Assembly: GCF_016756615.1 (NCBI RefSeq)
Contig: NZ_AP023262.1
Location: 2,853,501-2,917,500, forward strand
Length of the DNA stretch: 64,000 nucleotides
Source: Mesorhizobium sp. L-8-3
GTDB lineage: Bacteria; Pseudomonadota; Alphaproteobacteria; Rhizobiales; Rhizobiaceae
Direction: 5' to 3'
In this document: one piece after another, positions 27,575-36,225 of the stretch
Position numbering within the stretch: position 1 is the stretch's first letter
Layout: the number at the start of each line of letters is the position of its first letter
Translations under genes and position numbers: made by a program
The notes under the pieces: model-generated
What the model was told of the DNA's origin: nothing
The model's database searches: none
Seen by the model: the letters and a program-made list of their open reading frames with translations, nothing else

Positions 27575-29602
27575 TTGGCGCGAACGGTTGCGTCCGGCGA
27601 AGCATATTCCAGCGATGTGTCGCGGCCTGCGGGGAGCGCGGGCGCCGAGCTCGACACGTTCCCGAAATATCTGCTCTTCAATGCCGAGCACCACGCATCG
27701 CGGCCGGCGATGCGGCACAAGGACTACGGCATCTGGCAGAGCTGGAACTGGAGCGAGCAGGCGGACGAGATCCGGCGGCTCGCCCTCGGCCTGCAGGCGC
27801 TCGGCCTTTCCCGCGGCGAGCGCGTCGCCATTGTCGGGGCGAATCGTCCGCGGCTCTACTGGAGTTTCGCCGCCGCCCAGTCGCTCGGAGCCGTTCCCGT
27901 TCCGGTCTATGCAGACGCCGTCGCCGAAGAGATGGCCTATGTGCTCGATCATGCCGAGGTCCGATTCGCGATCGTCCAGGACCAGGAGCAGGTCGACAAG
28001 ATACAGTCGTTCCAGGACAAGATCCCGGCGCTGAAGGAGATCGTCTATGACGAGCCGCGCGGCCTGCGCGACTACGACCCCAGGGGGCTCACAGCCTTCA
28101 CGTCCGTGCAGGACAAGGGGGCGGCCGTGGAGAGGGCCGATCCCGAGGCGGCGGGCCGCTGGGCGGATGCAATCCGCGCGGCGAGCGGCGACGACATTTC
28201 CGTCATCCTCTATACGTCGGGTACGACCGGCCGCTCCAAGGGCGTAATGGTCAAGGCTTCGGCTGCGGTCAAGGCCGCCCGCGACACGGCGGCCTTCGAC
28301 CGGCTGACCGAGAAGGACAGCGTGCTTGCCTATCTGCCGCTCGCCTGGGTCGGAGATCACTATCTCAATTACGCGCAGGGTTATGTGAGCGCCTTCTGCA
28401 TGAATTGTCCCGAGAGCCCACAGACAGTTCCGCAGGACCTGCGCGAGATCGGGCCGACCTTCTATTTCGCGCCGCCGCGAATTTTCGAAGGGCTCCTTAC
28501 CAGCGTCACCATACGCATGGAGGATGCCGGCCGGTTGAAACGCTGGCTCTTCGACCATTTCATCCAGGTGGCCCGCAAGCATGGCGAGGCGATCCTTGAA
28601 GGACGCCCGGTCCCGCTATTGGCGAGGCTGAACTATGCCCTCGGCAACCTCCTGGTCTACGGGCCGCTCAAGAATGTGCTGGGGATGTCGAAGATCCGGG
28701 TCGCCTATACCGCCGGGGAGGCGATCGGCGAGGATCTGTTCTCGTTCTTCCGCTCGCTCGGGATCAATCTCAAGCAGCTTTACGGCCAGACCGAGGCTTT
28801 CCTCTACGTGACCGTGCAGAAGGACGGTGCCGTGCGCTCCGACGCGGTCGGACCGGCCGCGCCCAATGTCGACATCCGCATTTCCGAGGCCGGCGAGGTG
28901 CAGTTCCGCTCGCCCGGAATGTTCTCCGGGTACTTCCGCCAGGAGGACAAGACCGCGGAAACGATGACGCCGGACGGCTATGTGAAGACCGGCGACGCCG
29001 GCTTCTTCGAGAAGGACGGCCAGCTCAGGATCATCGACCGCGCCAAGGACGTCGGCAGGCTGCGTTCGGGCGCGTTGTTCGCGCCGAAATACATCGAGAA
29101 CGTCCTGAAGTTCTTCCCCAACATCAAGGAGGCCGTGGCCTTCGGCGACGGCCGCGATTTCTCCGCCGCCTTCATCAATATCGACCTGCAGGCGGTCGGC
29201 AACTGGGCCGAGCGCAACAACATCGCCTACGCCTCCTATCAGGAACTCGCCGGCCACCCCGAGGTCTACAGGATGATCGCCGGCCATGTCGACGAAACCA
29301 ACCGGCGTCTCGCCAGGGAGCCGATGATGGCGGGCGGCCAGATCAGGCGCTTCCTGGTGCTGCACAAGGAATTGGACGCCGACGACGGCGAACTGACAAG
29401 GACGATGAAAGTGCGGCGTTCCTTCGTCGCCGAGCGCTATCACGAGCTGATCGAGGCGCTCTATGACGGTACGACGGAAAAGAATGTCGAGACCGAGGTG
29501 ACCTTCGAGGATGGTCGCAAAGGGCATATCCGCGCCACCGTGCGGATCATGGACGCCAAGATCCACGGTGCGGCGGAGCCGATCAGGGAGGCCGCCGAAT
29601 GA
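27575..29602 (+). CDS. AMP-forming acyl-CoA synthetase (long-chain type) of a liv-linked operon
   Basis: 675 residues if started at TTG 27575, which has GGGAGGA six bases upstream (ATG 27560 is in frame but lacks a site). The AMP-binding P-loop is 'VILYTSGTTGRSKGVMVK' near 212. Other adenylate-forming motifs are 'LPLAWVGDHYLNYAQGY', 'KQLYGQTEAFLYVTVQKDG' and 'DGYVKTGDAGFFEKDGQLRIIDRAKDV'. It converts a carboxylate to its CoA thioester. It overlaps the ATPase gene of the ABC importer by four bases (ATGA), so activation is coupled to uptake. The substrate is unknown, but a fatty or aryl acid is more likely than an amino acid. Confidence 0.9.
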   Translation: MARTVASGEAYSSDVSRPAGSAGAELDTFPKYLLFNAEHHASRPAMRHKDYGIWQSWNWSEQADEIRRLALGLQALGLSRGERVAIVGANRPRLYWSFAAAQSLGAVPVPVYADAVAEEMAYVLDHAEVRFAIVQDQEQVDKIQSFQDKIPALKEIVYDEPRGLRDYDPRGLTAFTSVQDKGAAVERADPEAAGRWADAIRAASGDDISVILYTSGTTGRSKGVMVKASAAVKAARDTAAFDRLTEKDSVLAYLPLAWVGDHYLNYAQGYVSAFCMNCPESPQTVPQDLREIGPTFYFAPPRIFEGLLTSVTIRMEDAGRLKRWLFDHFIQVARKHGEAILEGRPVPLLARLNYALGNLLVYGPLKNVLGMSKIRVAYTAGEAIGEDLFSFFRSLGINLKQLYGQTEAFLYVTVQKDGAVRSDAVGPAAPNVDIRISEAGEVQFRSPGMFSGYFRQEDKTAETMTPDGYVKTGDAGFFEKDGQLRIIDRAKDVGRLRSGALFAPKYIENVLKFFPNIKEAVAFGDGRDFSAAFINIDLQAVGNWAERNNIAYASYQELAGHPEVYRMIAGHVDETNRRLAREPMMAGGQIRRFLVLHKELDADDGELTRTMKVRRSFVAERYHELIEALYDGTTEKNVETEVTFEDGRKGHIRATVRIMDAKIHGAAEPIREAAE

Positions 29603-30423
29603 ATGCCTTGCCCGATACGTTGCGCGTCGCCGCCCCGGACGACGGCATACCGCATGGCGAAACCCTGCTCGAGGTCAGGAACGTCTCGCTGTCCTTCGGC
29701 GGCGTGAAGGCCATCACCAATATCTCCTTCGACGTCAGAAAGGGCGAGATCCGGGCGATCATCGGGCCGAATGGCGCCGGCAAGACCTCGATGCTCAACG
29801 TCGTCAACGGCTTCTACACGCCGCAGCACGGCACGATCGTGTTCCGCGGCGTGGAGCGGCGCGGCATGAAGCCTCACCATGCCGTGCGACAGGGCATTGC
29901 CCGCACCTTCCAGAACGTTGCTTTGTTCAAGGGCATGTCGACGCTCGACAACATCATGGCCGGCCGCTCGGTGATGATGCGGCGCGGCCTGTTCTGGCAG
30001 ATGCTCTGGCACGGGCCGGCGCTGCGCGAGGAGATAGAGCATCGCGAGAAGGTCGAGGAGATCATCGACTTTCTGGAGATCCAGCATATCCGCCGCACAC
30101 CGGTCGGGAAGCTGCCCTACGGCCTGCAGAAGCGGGTGGAACTCGGCCGGGCGCTGGCCATGGAACCGTCCCTGCTGCTTCTCGACGAGCCCATGGCGGG
30201 AATGAATCTCGAGGAGAAGGAAGACATGAGCCGGTTCATCATCGACGTGAACCGGCAGCGCGGCACGACCATCGCCCTTATCGAGCACGATATGGGCGTG
30301 GTCATGGATCTTTCCGACCGTGTGGTCGTCCTGGACTACGGCAAGAAGATCGCCGACGGCACGCCCGACGCGGTCAAGGCCGACCAGCAGGTCATCGACG
30401 CCTATCTCGGCGTCGCCCATTGA
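29599..30423 (+). CDS. livG: Branched-chain-type ABC transporter ATP-binding protein (LivG)
   Basis: 274 residues with Walker A 'GPNGAGKTS', Q-loop 'GIARTFQNVALF', a degenerate signature 'LPYGLQKRVELG' typical of LivG, Walker B 'LLLLDEPMAGMNLEEKEDM' and 'IALIEHDMGVVMDLSDRVVVLDYGKKIADGTP'. It starts inside the synthetase stop codon. Together with LivF (34258-35094) it powers the LivH/LivM channel encoded between them. Confidence 0.92.
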   Translation: MNALPDTLRVAAPDDGIPHGETLLEVRNVSLSFGGVKAITNISFDVRKGEIRAIIGPNGAGKTSMLNVVNGFYTPQHGTIVFRGVERRGMKPHHAVRQGIARTFQNVALFKGMSTLDNIMAGRSVMMRRGLFWQMLWHGPALREEIEHREKVEEIIDFLEIQHIRRTPVGKLPYGLQKRVELGRALAMEPSLLLLDEPMAGMNLEEKEDMSRFIIDVNRQRGTTIALIEHDMGVVMDLSDRVVVLDYGKKIADGTPDAVKADQQVIDAYLGVAH

Positions 30424-30435
30424 AAGGAGCGGCGG

Positions 30436-30585
30436 ATGACATTCACGGCAATCACCATCGGGCCGTTGATCGCATTGATTGCCGGCATACTCATCCTGGT
30501 GATGCCGCGGCTGCTCAACTACATCGTCGCGATCTACCTGATCCTCGTGGGGCTGCTCGGCCTCTTCCCGCAACTGGGCGGATGA
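30436..30585 (+). CDS. Small DUF3096 membrane protein
   Basis: Only 49 residues, with AAAGGAG and GGCGG upstream of ATG 30436. Two hydrophobic stretches, 'IGPLIALIAGILILVMP' and 'NYIVAIYLILVGLLGLF', separated by a short Arg-containing turn match the DUF3096 family of tiny inner-membrane proteins. It sits between livG and livH, 12 bp after the former and 46 bp before the latter, so it belongs to this operon and may be an accessory of the transporter. Function unknown. Confidence 0.8.
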   Translation: MTFTAITIGPLIALIAGILILVMPRLLNYIVAIYLILVGLLGLFPQLGG

Positions 30586-30631
30586 ACAGATCGAAGCCGG
30601 GAGTGGTGGCAATGAGAAAGAGGGGAAAGCC

Positions 30632-31591
30632 GTGGAACTGTTGAACGCCATCCTGGTGAAGCCTTTCGCCGACATGTTCGGCGCGCCTGATTTCCTCCTG
30701 CAGGTGCTTTGGGAAGGGCTGGTATCCGGCGTGCTCTATGCGCTGATCGCGCTCGGCTTCGTGCTGATCTACAAATCGTCCCGCATCTTCAATTTCGCGC
30801 AAGGCATCATGGTCGTCTTCGCGGCGCTCACCTTGGTGGGCCTGCACGAGAAAGGCGTGCCGGCGCTGCTCGCCGTGCCGCTGACCCTGCTGGTGATGTT
30901 CATCCTCGCGGTCTGCATCGAACGTGTGGTGCTGCGCCCGCTGGTCAACCAGCCCGACATCATCCTGTTCATGGCGACGATCGGCATCACGCTGTTCCTG
31001 GTCGGTTTCGGCGAGACGATCTTCGGCGGCGAGAACAAGGTGATGATCACCGAGCAGCTCTATATTCCGTCCGGCTCCTTCGACTTCGAGCCGTTCGGCG
31101 GTTTCGTCTCGATCGAGCAGAAGGACCTGACCGCGGTGATCGGCGCGGTTGCGCTGGTCGCGGGGCTGCTGATCTTCCTGAACAGGTCGAAGATGGGGCG
31201 GGCGATCCGGGCGCTTGGCGACGATCACCAGGCTGCTCTCTCGGTGGGCATCTCCCTGTCCGGCATCTGGGTTCTGGTCTGGTTCATTGCAGGCATCATC
31301 GCGCTCGTCACGGGCATCGTCTGGGGGGCGCGGGCCGGCGTGTCCTTCGCGCTGGAGGTGATCGCCTTCAAGGCATTGCCGGTGCTGATGCTCGGCGGCC
31401 TGGAATCGGTGCTTGGCGCGATCCTCGGCGGCCTGGCGATCGGCATATTGGAGAAGCTCTTCGAGATCTATTGGGGCCAGCCGCTGCTCGGCGGCAACAC
31501 GGAGACCTGGTTCGCCTTCGTCTTCGCGCTGATCGTGCTCCTTTTCCGGCCGCAGGGCCTGTTCGGCGAAAAGATCATCGAGCGGGTGTGA
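30632..31591 (+). CDS. livH: Branched-chain-type ABC transporter permease (LivH)
   Basis: 319 residues from GTG 30632 with AGAGGGGA upstream. The LivH opening 'LWEGLVSGVLYALIALGFVLIYKSSRIFNFAQGIMVVFAALTLV' (in parts) is clear. Later blocks are 'MGRAIRALGDDHQAALSVGISLSGIWVLVW' and 'EVIAFKALPVLMLGGLESVLGAILGGLAIG'. It forms half of the inner-membrane channel with LivM. Confidence 0.92.
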   Translation: MELLNAILVKPFADMFGAPDFLLQVLWEGLVSGVLYALIALGFVLIYKSSRIFNFAQGIMVVFAALTLVGLHEKGVPALLAVPLTLLVMFILAVCIERVVLRPLVNQPDIILFMATIGITLFLVGFGETIFGGENKVMITEQLYIPSGSFDFEPFGGFVSIEQKDLTAVIGAVALVAGLLIFLNRSKMGRAIRALGDDHQAALSVGISLSGIWVLVWFIAGIIALVTGIVWGARAGVSFALEVIAFKALPVLMLGGLESVLGAILGGLAIGILEKLFEIYWGQPLLGGNTETWFAFVFALIVLLFRPQGLFGEKIIERV

Positions 31592-31695
31592 GCGATGGCG
31601 AGTTTCCAGGCAAAGTTTCAAGACGCGGGCGTTTCCTTCCCCCTCGAGTTGCAGGGTGATGGCTTGCATCCGGTTTCATTCGGAGGCAACGGCTG

Positions 31696-32772
31696 ATGCT
31701 CTACCGCACCGCAGGCCAGTTCAAGACCTCCTACCGCGCCGACCACGCGCTGTTCCCGCTGCGCCAGGACGCCTGGCTGCTGGCCTTCATCCTCATCGTC
31801 GCCTTCTTCGTCTTTCCTCTCACCGCCAGCGATTTCGCCTTCCGTGCGCTGCTCGTGCCGGTTCTGATCTATTCCCTGGCGGCGCTCGGCCTCAACATCC
31901 TGACCGGCTATGCCGGGCAGCTCTCGCTCGGTACCGGCGCCTTCATGGGTGTCGGCGCCTATGCCTGCTACAAGCTGATCACGCTGTTCCCCGAGCTCAA
32001 TCTGGTCGTTGCGATCGCGTTGTCGGGCTTTTTCTCGGCCGCCGTCGGCGTGGCCTTCGGGCTGCCGTCGCTGCGCATAAAGGGCTTCTACCTGGCGATC
32101 GCCACGCTGGCGGCGCAGTTCTTCCTGGTCTGGCTCTTCGAGAAATGGGGCTGGCTCTACAACTACAACGCGTCGGGCGCGATCCAGGTGCCGAATATCG
32201 AGATGCTCGGCATCACCGTTGCCGGCCCGCAGGCCAAGGCGATCACGCAATATTATTTCGTGCTCTGCGTGGTGGCACTTGTCACCTGGCTGGCCATCAA
32301 CATCACGCGCGGCCGCATCGGGCGGATATGGAAGTCGGTGCGCGACATGGATATCGCCGCCGAGCTCGTCGGGATCAATCTGATGAGGGCCAAGCTCTCC
32401 GCCTTCGCGGTGTCGTCCTACATCGTCGGCGTGTCCGGCGCGCTCTTCGTCTTCCTTTGGCGCGGCGCGGCGGAGCCGAACCTCTTCGACATTCCGCTGT
32501 CGTTCCGCGTCCTGTTCATCGCCATCATCGGCGGGCTGGGCTCGATCCTCGGCAATTATCTCGGCGCGATCCTGATCGTGGCGCTGCCGGTGGTGCTGAA
32601 TTTCGTCCCCGGCGCGCTCGGCATTCCGATCAGTTCCTCAACGGGCGAGCACCTGAATACCATGGCCATCGGCGCGCTGATCATCTTCTTTCTCATTGTC
32701 GAGCCGCACGGCCTGGCACGGTTCTGGGCGATCATCAGGGAAAAGCTCATCATGTGGCCATTTCCGCATTGA
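31696..32772 (+). CDS. livM: Branched-chain-type ABC transporter permease (LivM)
   Basis: 358 residues. 'FRALLVPVLIYSLAALGLNILTGYAGQLSLGTGAFMGVGAYACY' (in parts) is the diagnostic LivM block. Then come 'LRIKGFYLAIATLAAQFFLVWLFE', 'GRIWKSVRDMDIAAELVGINLMRAKLSAF' and 'FRVLFIAIIGGLGSILGNYLGAILI'. It pairs with LivH. An N-terminal extension of about 30 residues (KTSYRADHALFPLRQDAW) is cytoplasmic. The 104 bp before it contain no further gene that I can support. Confidence 0.92.
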   Translation: MLYRTAGQFKTSYRADHALFPLRQDAWLLAFILIVAFFVFPLTASDFAFRALLVPVLIYSLAALGLNILTGYAGQLSLGTGAFMGVGAYACYKLITLFPELNLVVAIALSGFFSAAVGVAFGLPSLRIKGFYLAIATLAAQFFLVWLFEKWGWLYNYNASGAIQVPNIEMLGITVAGPQAKAITQYYFVLCVVALVTWLAINITRGRIGRIWKSVRDMDIAAELVGINLMRAKLSAFAVSSYIVGVSGALFVFLWRGAAEPNLFDIPLSFRVLFIAIIGGLGSILGNYLGAILIVALPVVLNFVPGALGIPISSSTGEHLNTMAIGALIIFFLIVEPHGLARFWAIIREKLIMWPFPH

Positions 32773-32865
32773 CGGAAAGACGAGGCGGCTGCCGGGGGCT
32801 GCCGCCGCAAACGGGGTCGGTTCGCCCGGCCCTTTCGGAGAAACGGACAACAGGAGGAGACGCAG

Positions 32866-34185
32866 ATGAAGTTTTCAGCGAAGACAGCCCTATTGGCGGC
32901 GGCCCTTGCCGCGGGCACCGCGTTCGCGGTGCCCGCGATGGCCGAGGACATGGTGAACCTGCCGAACCTTTCCTACCGGACCGGGCCTTTCGCCGCGACC
33001 GGCATCCCGCTGATGAATGGCCAGCGCGACTATATGATGATGCTCAACGAGCGCGACGGCGGGGTGAACGGGGTCAAGCTCGGCTATGACGAGTGCGAAA
33101 CCGGCTACAACACCGAGAAGGGTGTCGAGTGCTACGAGAAGACCAAAGCGGCCGGCGGCATCGTCACCCAGCCATGGTCTACCGGCATCACGCTCCAGGT
33201 CCTGCCCAAGTCGAATGTCGACAAGATACCGATTCTGGCGCCCGGCTACGGATTCTCCGCCATGCAGGACGGCAAGACCTTCCAGTGGGCCTTCAATCCG
33301 CCGTCCTCCTATTGGGATGGGGCCTCGATGATCCTGAAGAACATTTCGGGCGGCGATCTGGACAGCCTGAAGGGCAAGAAGATCGTGCTGCTCCATCTCG
33401 ACCATCCCTATGGCAAGGAACCGATTCCGCTTCTGGAGTCGCTTGCCGCCAAGCATGGCTTCACCCTGTTGCCGATCCCTGTCGGCCTGAAGGAAATGCA
33501 GAACCAGTCGGCGCAGTGGCTGCAGATCCGCCGCGAGAAGCCCGATTTCGTGCTGATGTGGGGCTGGGGCGCGATGAATGCCGGTGCCATCACGGAGGCG
33601 GCCAAGACCAAATATCCGATGAACCAGTTTGTCGGCATCTGGTGGTCGGGCCATGACGGCGACCTGAAGCTGGTCGGCGACGCCGGCAAGGGCTACCGGT
33701 CGATTTCCTGGAGCCTGCCCAATTCCGAGGCGCCGGCGATGAAGGACATCAAGAAGTATGTGGTCGACGCCGGCAAGTCGATGGCCAACACGGCCGACGG
33801 CGAGTTCGATTCCGTGTTCTACCAGCGCGGCGTGCTGATCTCGATGATTCTGGCGGAAGGGGTGAAGGCCGCGCAGGCCCAATTCAACGCCAAGGTCATC
33901 AACGCCGAACAGCTTCGCTGGGGCCTCGAGAACCTCAAGCTCGATGAGGCCAAGCTGAAGGAACTCGGCCTGGAGGGCATGATCCCGCCTTTCTCGACCT
34001 CCTGCTCGGACCATACCGGCCATGCAGGCGCCTGGATGCTCGAATGGGACGGCACGAAGTTCGTCAAGGTTTCCGAACTGCTCGAGTCGGATCGCGCCGC
34101 GATCGATCCGATCGTTGCGGCCAAGGCCAAGGAATATGCCGACGCCAACCAGCCCTGGCCGGTCAACGAGGAATGCAAGATGTAG
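32866..34185 (+). CDS. Branched-chain-type ABC transporter periplasmic substrate-binding protein
   Basis: 439 residues with a Sec signal peptide (MKFSAKTALLAAALAAG to AMA, cleaved before EDM). The body is of the LivJ/LivK type (Peripla_BP_6): 'YRTGPFAATGIPLMNGQRDYMMMLNERDGGVNGVKLGY', 'KIPILAPGYGFSAMQDG' and 'LKGKKIVLLHLDHPYGKEPIPLLESLAAKHGF' (in parts). It is longer than classic LivK (~370), as is common for members linked to aromatic or acyl substrates. GGAGGAG lies before ATG 32866. With the acyl-CoA synthetase in the same operon, the ligand is probably a carboxylic acid rather than leucine. Confidence 0.9.
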   Translation: MKFSAKTALLAAALAAGTAFAVPAMAEDMVNLPNLSYRTGPFAATGIPLMNGQRDYMMMLNERDGGVNGVKLGYDECETGYNTEKGVECYEKTKAAGGIVTQPWSTGITLQVLPKSNVDKIPILAPGYGFSAMQDGKTFQWAFNPPSSYWDGASMILKNISGGDLDSLKGKKIVLLHLDHPYGKEPIPLLESLAAKHGFTLLPIPVGLKEMQNQSAQWLQIRREKPDFVLMWGWGAMNAGAITEAAKTKYPMNQFVGIWWSGHDGDLKLVGDAGKGYRSISWSLPNSEAPAMKDIKKYVVDAGKSMANTADGEFDSVFYQRGVLISMILAEGVKAAQAQFNAKVINAEQLRWGLENLKLDEAKLKELGLEGMIPPFSTSCSDHTGHAGAWMLEWDGTKFVKVSELLESDRAAIDPIVAAKAKEYADANQPWPVNEECKM

Positions 34186-34257
34186 CCAGCGCCGCCGGCC
34201 TTCTTCCGTAACGGGGAGAGGGCCGGCCGGTCCGGTCGGTTTCTGCAAGGATACAGG

Positions 34258-35094
34258 ATGAGCAACGCACACCAACCCGCCCCGGCACCAGCCACGCCGA
34301 TCTTGTCGGTGAACAACATCGAGGTGATCTACGACCATGTCATCCTGGTGCTGAAGGGTGTTTCCCTTTCCGTGCCGAAGGGCGGGGTGACCGCGCTGCT
34401 CGGCGCCAACGGAGCAGGCAAGACGACGACGCTGAAGGCAATCTCCAACCTGCTCCAGGCAGAACGGGGCGAGGTGACCAAGGGCAATATCGTCTTCGAG
34501 GGGGAGGAGGTGCAGGCGCTTTCCCCCAATGAGCTGGTGCGGCGCGGCTGCATCCAGGTCATGGAAGGCCGCCACTGTTTCGGCCATCTGTCGGTCGAGG
34601 ACAATCTGCTCACCGGCGCTTTCACGCGCCGCGACGGCAATGCCGCGATCCGCGACGACCTCGATCTGGTCTACCAGTATTTCCCGCGTCTCAAGGTGCG
34701 CAGGCAGAGCCAGGCCGGCTACACGTCGGGCGGCGAGCAGCAGATGACGGCGATCGGCCGGGCGCTGATGTCACGGCCCAAGATGATCCTGCTCGACGAG
34801 CCGTCCATGGGGCTGGCGCCGCAGCTCGTGGAGGAGATCTTCGAGATCGTGAAGAAGCTCAACGAGGAACAGGGCGTCTCCTTCCTGCTGGCCGAGCAGA
34901 ATACCAATGTCGCGCTGCGCTACGCCAAATACGGCTACATATTGGAATCGGGGCGCATCGTGCTCGACGGCGAAGCGTCGTCGCTGCGCGAGAACGAGGA
35001 CGTGAAGGAGTTCTATCTCGGTGTCGGCGGGGAAGGACGCAAGTCTTTCCGGGACGTCAAGCACTACAAGCGCCGCAAACGCTGGCTGGCGTGA
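34258..35094 (+). CDS. livF: Branched-chain-type ABC transporter ATP-binding protein (LivF)
   Basis: 278 residues: Walker A 'GANGAGKTTTLKAI', signature 'TSGGEQQMTAIGRALM', Walker B 'MILLDEPSMGLAPQLVEEIFEIV' and 'FLLAEQNTNVALRYAKYGYILESGRIVLDG'. These are typical of LivF. A C-terminal extension of about 30 residues (GEGRKSFRDVKHYKRRKRWLA) is basic and follows the end of the normal domain, as in liv systems linked to AMP ligases. Last gene of the operon, ending five bases before the convergent Uma2 remnant. Confidence 0.92.
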   Translation: MSNAHQPAPAPATPILSVNNIEVIYDHVILVLKGVSLSVPKGGVTALLGANGAGKTTTLKAISNLLQAERGEVTKGNIVFEGEEVQALSPNELVRRGCIQVMEGRHCFGHLSVEDNLLTGAFTRRDGNAAIRDDLDLVYQYFPRLKVRRQSQAGYTSGGEQQMTAIGRALMSRPKMILLDEPSMGLAPQLVEEIFEIVKKLNEEQGVSFLLAEQNTNVALRYAKYGYILESGRIVLDGEASSLRENEDVKEFYLGVGGEGRKSFRDVKHYKRRKRWLA

Positions 35095-35098
35095 GCAG

Positions 35099-35677
35099 TC
35101 ACTCGCGCCCGACGTCGAACGCGATGTCGCGGTAGAGCTCAGCCAGCGCGAGCGACGTGCCGATCTCCGGCAACGCGATCGTCGCGTCGAGGCCGATGGC
35201 TTCCTCTGTCGCTCAGCCATTCGGGCCCCGGCGCCAGATGGTCACCTGCGGCGCCTCGCTGTCGACCTGGAGCACGACCTTCACCGCCGGATGCTGTTGG
35301 TATTCTGCCAGTTTCTGGAAGCGGTCATACCGAGTGGTCGAAGGCGACAGGATCTCGATCACGGCCCGGGGATCGTCCGCCGTCATGGAGCGTGGATCCG
35401 GTTTGTCGCATTCGATCAGCACGTCGGGGCGGCGCGTGCCGCGAGACGTAAGGATCGATGTGTCCGAAGTCTTGGGTCGGCAAAGCTTGCCGCGCAACTG
35501 GTTTCCGAAAGCGACGATGGTGTTGACCGCGATGCTGTCGTGCCGGTCGGTCGCCCCGGTCATGGCCTTCACGGTCATCACGGGCAGGCCGTCGACGAGT
35601 TCGTAGTTCCTGTCCTGGTGTTTCTGCCATTCGAAGAACTCGTCGATCGTCATCGGACGGCTGGCTTTCTCGGCCAT
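35099..35677 (-). pseudogene. Uma2-family (DUF820) putative endonuclease interrupted by an in-frame stop
   Basis: From ATG 35675-35677 the frame runs 154 residues: 'MTIDEFFEWQKHQDRNYELVDGLPV', 'RRPDVLIECDKPDP', 'DPRAVIEILSPSTTRYDRFQKLAEYQ' and 'VKVVLQVDSEAPQVTIWRRGPNG'. This is the Uma2 restriction-like fold with its PD and E-x-LSPST motifs. A TGA at 35213-35215 then stops it. The same frame continues 37 codons (ATEEAIGLDATIALPEIG, then ALAELYRDIAF) to a second stop at 35099-35101. That continuation is the expected C-terminus and restores the usual ~190-residue length. A single TGG-to-TGA change would explain it. Whether the shortened protein works is unknown. Confidence 0.8.
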
Positions 35678-35902
35678 CTTTCACTCCACCTGCGGGTCGA
35701 CAATATCAAATCGCTGTTTCGACCAGAAGATGGGCCAGCGACGGCTTCGCCTCGGCCGGGTGGCCGCCGTCAACGGCGTGCGGCCACACATTATCGCGGA
35801 ATTGCTTGACGCTCTTGTCGCAGACCAGCGGCCAATAGCGCCATTGCCCTTGGCCCTGCTTTTCGCTATGTGCCGGGCGACAGGCTTTGCGAGGGATACA
35901 CA

Positions 35903-36151
35903 ATGGCTGATCACACGCCGACCGGCCCCGTCGAGACGGGCGCCCCGATGGACTATCAGGAGCATGAGAAGACCTATCAGCTCTTCATCACCCTGACCAA
36001 ATATGTGTCGTTGGTCTGCGTGGCCCTGTTGGTCGCCATGGCCTTCGGCTTCTTCGCTCCGGCCGGCTTCTTCGCTTCCCTTGTGCTGTTCCTGGTGATC
36101 TGCGCCGTGGGCGGTTATCTGCTCCGCGACATCCCGGGGCACATCAGCTGA
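35903..36151 (+). CDS. aa3-type cytochrome c oxidase subunit IV-like small membrane protein
   Basis: 82 residues from ATG 35903 with GAGGGA upstream. 'MDYQEHEKTYQLFITLTKYVSLVCVALLVAMAFGFFAPAGF' (in parts) is the pattern of the alphaproteobacterial aa3 oxidase subunit IV family, a short N-terminal stretch followed by two membrane helices. Such genes commonly sit directly ahead of pntAA in rhizobia, as here (75 bp). It may be a structural accessory of cytochrome oxidase. The 225 bp upstream of it (35678-35902) hold no other gene that I can support. Confidence 0.8.
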   Translation: MADHTPTGPVETGAPMDYQEHEKTYQLFITLTKYVSLVCVALLVAMAFGFFAPAGFFASLVLFLVICAVGGYLLRDIPGHIS

Positions 36152-36225
36152 TATTTCCGCTTCGATAACGACCGGCGGAAGCCGGGCTGCGAAGGATATG
36201 GGTTCCAACCGGAGGGATAGAGGCG

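Noticed and set aside
27541..27577. ATG 27560 as the start of the acyl-CoA synthetase
   Set aside because: It has no ribosome-binding site, and the GGGAGGA that follows it is ideally spaced for TTG 27575 in the same frame.
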